Below, in pieces: positions 57,640-64,000 of a stretch of 64,000 bases of DNA (position 1 is the stretch's first letter; every line of letters begins with the position of its first letter). Both the position numbers and the translations under genes were made by a program. The DNA is taken from positions 13,699,630 to 13,763,629 of the forward strand of contig CM060982.1 in assembly GCA_030765065.1 (NCBI GenBank), written 5' to 3'. Origin of the DNA: Deroplatys truncata (lineage: Eukaryota > Arthropoda > Insecta > Mantodea > Mantidae). The notes below the pieces were generated by a model that was not told where the DNA came from, made no database searches, and worked only from the letters and a program-made list of their open reading frames with translations.

Positions 57640-59098
57640 AGGAAAAAAAGTTTTTTGCCATCTTCAAAGGTGGAAAATCATGTTCTTTAGTTTGTGGTAC
57701 AATAGTATTATATCCTCATTATAACATTAGAAGGCATTTCACAAATGCACATACAAAGAAATTAGGAGTGGCTCATGAAAAAGTGCTGGATTGCCTTAAG
57801 GAAACGTCACAAGCCGAAAATGAGAGTACAAACAAGATGACAGTTCCCCGTGTCATCAAAGTATAGTTTGTGCCAGTTTTAAAATTGCAAACCAAATTTC
57901 CAAATCCGCTAAACCTCCCACTGAAGGGGACTTTGTGAAGGGAGTAGTAAAGGAGCTGATCAAGATTTCAACATCTGTGAAGAATTTCTAGATCTTGCAT
58001 CATTAAAGGTGAGAATTTGCTTAACGTTGTAGTAAAGATAATAGAAAACTTTAATCTTCCCTTGGAAAAGCTAGTTTGTGTTGCAACCGCTGGAACGCCA
58101 TCCATGATGGGTCACATGGGATTTGTAGGAAGACCGAGCTCTTCTTGCAGAAAATGGAGTAAACCCAGACAGCATGCTGCATGTACATTGCTTTATTCGT
58201 GAGGCTCTGTGTGCAATACAGTAATGTCAGTTGCGCGAATTGTGATACCATTAGGATGCATTTACTTTGTCATAGAGAATTTCAGGAATTTTTAAATCAT
58301 ATACACTCAGATTTTTTAGATCACCATATCATTCAAATTAGGTGAGTAAGTAGGGGCAATGTGCTTGAGCGCACTTTGGCGTTAAGGTGTGAAGTAGACA
58401 TTTTTTTAAAAAGATCAGAAAATAGAGTTTACAGCACTTAGCATCAAAGAATTTTTGAGTGATCTAACATTGCAATTAAATAAATTGAATACCCAGCTAC
58501 AAGGAAAAGGTAACTTAATGATTACAATGATTGATGTGATGATCTAAAATGGATAAATTGCGAATCTGGATCTATCAAATAGAGCACTGATTTGTATCAT
58601 TTTTCCAAATTTATCCATATTTCTTAATGGGTCATCTGAAGTGTTAATGAAATACAAGAAAATTTTGAAACACGTATTGGAAGAATTCAAAATCCAATTT
58701 GATCTGAAGACCATGGACACAATGGAGGTTGTTTAATAATCCATTTTCATTCAATGTTATAAATGTGCCACACACTTTACAGATGGAATTATTCGACCTC
58801 CAGAACAACACCTCTGCGTACTTTTAGGACTATTGGGAGTAGTTATTTCATGCATTGCCCAAAGTGAATTTCCCAAATTTGTCTCTCTTTGGCAGTCATA
58901 TTGTTGCTATGTTTGGTACAATGTATTTATGTGAGCAGATTTCAGCACACTGAACAATGTTAAAAGTGCTTCATGCAGTAGTTTGTGATCAACGTTTAGT
59001 GCACATATTACAATTGCAATGCTCCAATTTAGAGCCAAAGTATGACAAGACAATGAAGAATAAAAGATTGCAGGTTTCAACAGTAGGCTCAGGATAAC
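57640..59098 (+). pseudogene. hAT transposase remnant (ZBED / GTF2I-repeat type)
   Basis: Seen: a BED-finger-like start FFAIFKGGKSCSLVCGT, then YNIRRHFTNAH (57650-57760); VVVKIIENFNLPLEKLVCVA and GTPSMMGHMGFVG (58017-58130); LNKLNTQLQGKGNLMITMID (58475); the end with FGTMYLCEQISA and RLVHILQLQCSNLEPKYDK (about 58905-59050), the hAT dimerisation region. Known: the order is that of hAT transposases related to ZBED and GTF2IRD2 proteins. The first zinc Cys appears shifted (CSLVC for C-x2-C). Many stops and frame changes make it dead. Confidence 0.75.
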
Positions 59099-59289
59099 TA
59101 TGCAGTCAGTAGCGCTTCAGGTTTATGTGATGAATTATTTTAGTTTATTGCAGATTAATACAAGTCTAAATACTATGAATCGTATGAATGATTTATTGTC
59201 TGCTTTGAACTTACATGCAATTTATACAACGTATACAATACAATGGAGTTGCTTATTATTTGTTTACCCCTATTTAACATTCTGTTGTA

Positions 59290-60507
59290 TATACGTGATC
59301 AAAAGTATCCGGACACCCCACAAACATACGTTTTTCATCTTAGGTGCATTGTGCTGCCTCCTACTGCCTGGTACTCATTATCCGTGATCTCAGTAGTCAT
59401 TAGATATTGTGAAACAGCAGAATGGGATGCTCTGTGGAACTCACAGACTTCGAACGTGGTCAGGTGATTGGGTGTCACTTGTGCCAGAAGTCTGTATGCG
59501 AGATTTCCACACTCCTTAACATCCCTAGATCCACTGTTTCAGATGTGATAGTTAGTGAAGTGGAAATGTGAAGGGACATATACAGCACAAAAGCGTACAA
59601 GCCGACCTTGTTTGTTGACTGACAGAGACTGTCGATATTTAAAGAGGGTCGTAAAGAGTAATAGGCAGACATCTATCCAGACCATCACACAGGAATTCCA
59701 AACTGCATCAGGATCCACTCCAAGTACTATGACAGTTAGGCGTGAGGTGAGAAACCTTATGCTGCTCATAAGCCACACATCACACAGGAAAATGCCAAAC
59801 GACGCCTCGCTTGGTGTAAGCAGCATCAACATTACATGATTGAGCAGTGGCAAAACGTTGTGTGGCGTGACGAATCACAGTACACAATGTGGCGATCCGA
59901 TGGCAGGGTGTGGATATGGCGAATGCCCGGTGAACGTCATCTGCCAGTGTGTGTAGTGCCAACAGTGAAATTCGGAGGTGGTGGTGTCTTTCCTGGAGGG
60001 GGCTTGCACCCCTTGTGGTTTTGCGTGGCACGACCACAGCGCAGACCTACATTGATATTTTAAGCACCTTCTTGCTTCCCACCGTTGGAGAGCAATTTGG
60101 GGATGGCGATTGCATCTTTCAACATGATCAAGCACCTGTTCATATTGCATGGGCTGTGGCGGAGTGGTTACACGACAATAACATTCCTGTAATGGACTGG
60201 CCTGCACAGAGTCCTGACTTGAATCTTATAGAACACCTCTAGGATGTTATGGAACACCAACTTCGTGCCAGGCCTCACCGACCTACATCGATATCTCTCC
60301 TCAGTTCCGCACTCCGTGAAGAATGGGCTGCCATTCCCCAAGAAACATTCCAGCACCTGATTGAAAGTATGCCTGCGAGAGTGAACGCTGTCATCAAGGC
60401 TAAGAGTGGGCCAACACCATATTGACTTCCAGCATTACCGATGGAGGGCACCACGAACTTGTATGTCATTTTCAGCCAGGTGTCCGGGTATTTTTGATCA
60501 CGTAGTG
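59290..60507 (+). mobile_element. Tc1-like element (DD34E) inside the hAT element
   Basis: About 1,218 bp between TA dinucleotides. The left end reads TACGTGATCAAAAGTATCCG, and the right end complemented CACTACGTGATCAAAAATAC, then both CCGGACACC. Size, TA target and inverted ends are typical of Tc1. The left-most few bases have diverged from the right end. Confidence 0.9.
59440..60425 (+). pseudogene. Tc1 transposase, DD34E, broken
   Basis: The N-terminal helix-turn-helix words ELTDFERGQVIGCHL and STLLNIPRSTVSDVIV lead to KRTSRPCLLTDRD. The catalytic part has VWRDESQY (Asp 1, about 59868), IFQHDQAPVH (Asp 2, about 60120) and WPAQSPDLNLIEHL (Glu, about 60230), with 34 residues between Asp 2 and Glu. 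A stop (TAG for the usual Trp) follows EHL, and at least two frame changes occur (before VKWKCEG and near the GGG...WRGLAPL block). All three catalytic acids remain. Confidence 0.9.
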
Positions 60508-60547
60508 TATATAATGGGGATGTATAATTTTCCACTATTTACTTTTT

Positions 60548-61850
60548 TTGCCTTGTTACCCTTTTCCCTTCTCCAATTTGCTTCACATTTCTTTTAACCA
60601 CTTTAACCTAATTTTTCCTAAATATTTTCCTGCTTTCTCCATATATTCATTTGATATTGTATTAAAAATCTTCCTAACTTTTAGCTCTATTTATAAATTT
60701 TTCCATTTCTCTAGTATTAAATTCACTCTTCCTTTATCCATATCCTCACATTTCCAGAATATAATGCCAATTGTTATGTAATCTATTACATTTAGTACAT
60801 CTTTCCCCCCTTCTTCTCCCTGTTAGCCCACTTAAATTCATTACTCCTGTCCTCGCCCATGCATACCCCATTCTGGTCTCTTTGTGGCATACTTCGATGT
60901 ATCTTTCTTTTCCCCATTCCATTTTAAAATATTTATAATCTATTAATAAGCTTTTTTCCTTGAAACTACTTATAATTTCTTGCTGTTCAATATCCTCCAC
61001 TCTTGTTCTAATTTCTTTCCAGAAACCCATACTTTTATTGTTTCTTTCTGCCCATGTTTCCCCCATTCCTATTTCTTCCAATGTTGTCTGTATCTTGTGC
61101 ATCCAAGTTTCTTTTTTTCCCATTTTATCCTGTACAACCAAGCATTGCTTTAGTATCTCATTTTCCTCTAGTAGCTTTATTCTGAACCAGTATTTGATTG
61201 CCATTTTGCCTTTAGCTCCCTAGTTCTGCTTGTGCTACTCCATTTGGTGAACTTCATAATCCCAGGCTTATTATTTAAAGTTCCTATGTATAGCATCTAC
61301 ATTTTCCCATCCTTTTCCAGCCCCCATATCTCTGCTGGGAATAACATCCTTGCTTCCAACACTGTGCTATACATCTTTTCTAGCCATGCAATTTGCATTT
61401 CTGGTAGTTTGTTCACACATGGTTTGATTACCTGTATTGCTTGCTTCCCCTTTGCTAGTATTTTTTTTTGTTCTCCCCAATCCCCTGCACTATTGAGCCT
61501 TACTTCTAGATAGTCAATTGTCCTCACTACTTCCAGCTGCGTTCCTTCCCAAAACCAATTTTTGGTCTTTCTTAGTTTACATCCTTTGTTAAAAATCAAG
61601 ATTTTGGATTTCTTTTTGTTTAATCCAGCCCCCAATCTTTACAGTATTTGCTAATTGCTTCAATAGCCTTACTTAGCCCCACAACGGAAATGGAACCTGC
61701 CACTAGATCATTTGCAAACAATAATCCTGGTATTTCTTTATTATTAATAACTGGTGAATGCTTATTAAATTATTTTCATCTTTTCTATATCATCTATAAA
61801 TAGGTTAAATAGCACTGGACTTAGTTTGCGCCCTTATGCCTAAATACTAC
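60548..61850 (-). mobile_element. LINE D, 3' part of an ORF2, minus strand
   Basis: Minus strand, right to left: KLSPVLFNLFIDDIEK (about 61830), LLFANDLVAGSIS (about 61720; palm motif FADD with Asn for the first Asp), LNKKKSKILIFNKGCKLRKT and TIDYLEVRLNSAGDWGEQKK, then WLEKMYSTVLEARMLFPAEI; a C-terminal part ends in RGERCTKCNRLHNNWHYILE, a zinc-knuckle-like word (C..C......H). 5'-truncated near 61850, as LINEs often are. It has frame changes and stops and is inserted in the hAT element. Confidence 0.75.
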
Positions 61851-62026
61851 TGTATAATCTGAAAATGAAACACTACACCAATTATATCTTGTATTACATT
61901 TAATTTTGTATATGTAACAAATTATAATTTAACAACACATGTATGCCACTGACCAGTTTGTATGGGAAGGGAATCGGATAACAAACCGAATGTCACTCAG
62001 GCTAATTCACAAGTTTCCCAGGCCTG
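61851..62026 (+). repeat. Right end of the hAT element
   Basis: Noncoding. The terminal inverted repeat lies at 62017-62026. Confidence 0.6.
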
Positions 62027-62034
62027 TTTTAAGA

Positions 62035-62586
62035 TAAGAAGTATTTTTAGTAGCTCTTATTATTATATAGAGGATTTAGTTTGTAATTTTTTAAGTTTCC
62101 ACATTTGTATTTTATTACATCCCCATTCTTTCCCTGCCAGTCCATTTTAACAGTGATAGATGTTTTATCTTTTTGCATATGTTATTGTTAATACATTTCT
62201 TCCATGTTAATTTTGTATTGGAGGTTATATCACTGTTGCCTCTTTCCACTTTTTATTGCAATCTTGATCCTAGCAGTTAAACTGCCACAGATAATTTTAC
62301 AAATCATGTTGCCTGTACATATGAAATACATTTTAGTAAACAAGCATATTTTTATATGCATTGCTCCTGTGGCCTTTCTTTTTACATTAACTATGCAGCT
62401 TTATTTTTGTTTAATTTTTATTTGACCTTTAATGATTAATATAACCAGTATCTTTTGATTTCATCATGCTTAGGAATCTACAGAACACACAGAAAATGCA
62501 TTTAACCAATAGGTGTTAATATACATAGGCATACCTCACTGACTTAGTCATTTTAATAGCTAACATAAACCATTTTATATTTACAG
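62035..62586. other. End of the CENPX intron
   Basis: AT-rich intron sequence, with the T-rich run and cattttatatttacag acceptor at its end. No other feature is seen. Confidence 0.5.
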
Positions 62587-62604
62587 ATGCTGGATTTCCT
62601 GTAA
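62587..62604 (+). CDS. CENPX: CENP-X terminal coding exon
   Basis: ATG CTG GAT TTC CTG TAA follows the acceptor ttacag (AG at 62585-62586) in phase 0. Joined to the exon ending LPQL it gives LPQLMLDFL-stop. Human CENP-X ends LPQLLLDF. The match in both frame and residues, at a proper acceptor on the same strand, is why I accept such a short exon. The ATG here is an internal Met, not a start. Confidence 0.85.
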   Translation: MLDFL

Positions 62605-62720
62605 TGTAATACAAGGAGAGAAGAAAATGCTTGACAAGTTTGTCCTAATGCAGGGTGCAAAGTCTAAAAATCCAATAAACAGTATTTTAATGTGCACAAT
62701 AAACATTAATTTGATGCAAA
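62605..62720 (+). terminator. CENPX: CENPX 3' UTR with two AATAAA signals
   Basis: AATAAA occurs at 62674-62679 and 62698-62703, within 100 bp of the stop, so cleavage is probably near 62690-62725. Confidence 0.6.
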
Positions 62721-63449
62721 CATTTTAAATAACTCATTTCCAAATTCCTGCAAACTAATTTAATTCAAAGTGCTAAACTGATTTATAAAAATCTTATCTT
62801 TTTTTTTTTTAATATATAATGCAACAAAATAATAGACCGTGCTTTGGGGGTGTTGAGCCTGGGTTCAAATGTGGTTGGGTGTTGCAGCATGGCTGAAGAT
62901 TTTATTCCAGATTATTTGGATGAATATCAGGTAGATATAGCAGTTTTGGTTAAATTCATCTTTGAATTAATTTCATATATTGTTGGCTACTTTCTATGTA
63001 ATTATGGGAAGTAGCATTTTTACATTTTAGTGGGTGTAGAATTCAATGCACATGACAAAAAAATTTCATATTATTTTGGTAAAAATCTTTATATTGCAAG
63101 ATTTAAAATGTTTTCCTTTTAAAATAATTTTCATAAGCAATGAACTGAGCTTTCCAGATATTCTATTCAGGTAGTTTTCTGTGAAACACATTTACAAAAC
63201 CCAAGCCTCTCTTTCCGGGAAACAAGAAACCAGCACCACCTTTTCCACAAGTCAGGTACAGTTGAGAAAATGTAGCATTTCTGATGTCACATGAGAAATT
63301 AAGTCCTCTATTCTTGAAGAGTTTTTATTTTCGTAAACTGGTGCTTTTAGTGGCATATGGTATGTTATTAGCAGGGACAGGAATCTCTAAGCACTAAAGC
63401 TAAGATTGAAGGAAATATAGTTGAATTATTACTAGACCATAGGTAGGTA
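62721..63449. other. Downstream flank with a possible small first exon
   Basis: At 62889 an ATG in a fair context (gcagcatgg) opens MAEDFIPDYLDEYQ, followed at 62931 by GTAGAT, which could be a donor. Read on, the frame closes after 42 codons. I recognise no protein. The rest is AT-rich and unremarkable. Confidence 0.2.
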
Positions 63450-63625
63450 TATCACAGATAACCAACCCCATCCCTCCTAGTCTCTTGCATTTACAGACAG
63501 CACTCAAACTGACTTTTATCGGCCGATCAGTGACCCTTGTCTGAGTTCTTTCTAGTGATAATAGTTTGAGCATTGATAACTTGAAGCCAACTGCTTAATA
63601 ATTCTTATGCCTAGCAATTAGTATT
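63450..63625 (+). repeat. Repeat shared with 35350-35535
   Basis: Words ccatccctcctagtctcttg, gatcagtgacccttg, gagcattgataact and attcttatgcctagca match the other copy in order and orientation. Function and class unknown. Confidence 0.4.
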
Positions 63626-64000
63626 TAGGACAAAGTAGCCAGTAACTTCTTTGTTCTAATTTTAAGGGCATTACAGCTATTAAAAACAATAAAATCCATG
63701 TAATTTGTTGCATTTCATTTGATATTTTATTATTAAATGTGGACAAAAATGTACAACTTTTTTTTTTTAACTAATGAAGTAAAACTGCTCCAAATCCTTA
63801 AAGTAGGATGTTTAGGCTAAAAAAAAATCATAATGTTATTTTTCTTCAGATTTTGTCTATTTCTAACTATAACCTAGCTTGTTAAAGTATGTTACAGAAG
63901 CCGTTATTATGATGAGTAGAGTACAGAACTTCATGTATTTGGATGTTTTTATTGACTAGCATAACACAGACAATTTCAATCTTCTTTGTTAACCATGGTT
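63626..64000. other. AT-rich flank, nothing recognised
   Basis: No gene or repeat match is seen up to the end of the window. Confidence 0.35.

Larger units (their letters stand above)
57479..62026 (+). mobile_element. hAT transposon with perfect 8-bp target duplication, two nested insertions
   Basis: The left end reads CAGGCCTGGGCAAGTGCTGC and the right end, complemented, CAGGCCTGGGAAACTTGTGA: 10 bp of perfect inverted repeat. TTTTAAGA lies directly outside both ends (57471-57478 and 62027-62034). CAG...CTG ends and 8-bp duplications are the hAT signature. Inside are a ZBED/GTF2IRD2-like transposase remnant (57640-59098), a Tc1 element (59290-60507) and a minus-strand LINE (about 60548-61850). 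Without the insertions the element would be about 2 kb. Confidence 0.85.
35754..62586 (+). other. CENPX: CENPX last intron, about 26.8 kb
   Basis: Starts GTAGGTATAA and ends in tttatatttacag. Phase 0. It holds at least two dozen mobile-element pieces, listed separately, while both splice sites are clean. The intron call depends on the terminal exon at 62587. Confidence 0.85.

Overview
This is a transposon-dense piece of an animal nuclear genome: AT-rich, with spliced host exons, several LINE, SINE, Tc1/mariner, hAT, Merlin and Harbinger copies, Penelope-like elements and two Ty3/Gypsy-type LTR elements. The mix (I/Jockey-group LINEs, tRNA-derived SINEs, an insect-type DDE transposase family, a repeated CxxC/FHQDI protein family) points to an arthropod, probably an insect with a large genome. 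I cannot name the species from sequence alone. No bacterial-type operon, CRISPR array or organellar sequence is present.

The one host gene I can name is CENP-X (MHF2/STRA13), a histone-fold protein. One internal exon (35559-35753) ends in ...KILPQL, and the terminal exon (62587-62604) supplies MLDFL and the stop. The two are joined by a phase-0 intron of about 26.8 kb that is packed with mobile elements. The first exon is not identified.

Layout. 1-12.4 kb: copies of an abundant non-coding family (called R here) with ACTTTCTCTAC termini, a SINE-like family with a TAA tail (S4), a broken Merlin transposon, and two TA-flanked elements that carry opposite ends of the same kind of DDE transposase. 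A Harbinger 5' end follows. 12.4-29.7 kb: one long I/Jockey-group LINE (LINE A) split by two SINEs and by an 11.3 kb LTR element (14281-25626), which itself holds a Penelope-like element and an R copy. LINE A ends in about 35 copies of a 36-bp minisatellite. 29.8-35.3 kb: R copies, a LINE ORF1 piece, a THAP-domain piece and a third SINE family. 35.5-62.6 kb: CENPX and its large intron, holding R copies, Penelope fragments, LINE B (with 5S rRNA-like sequence at its 3' end), a second LTR element (48.2-54.0 kb), a broken CxxC/FHQDI gene, and a hAT element (57479-62026, perfect 8-bp target duplication) with a Tc1 element and a minus-strand LINE inside it. 62.6-64 kb: CENPX 3' end and flank.

The most interesting material is (1) the R family, whose features (short terminal inverted repeats, terminal palindrome, internal CA tract, T-run insertion sites, inverted dimers and tandem arrays of its ends) fit a non-autonomous Helentron/DINE-1-like element; (2) the pair of elements that split one transposase between them; (3) the LINE A minisatellite; and (4) the 5S-like tail of LINE B. 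Target-site duplications allow several insertions to be ordered in time. All approximate boundaries were judged by eye.
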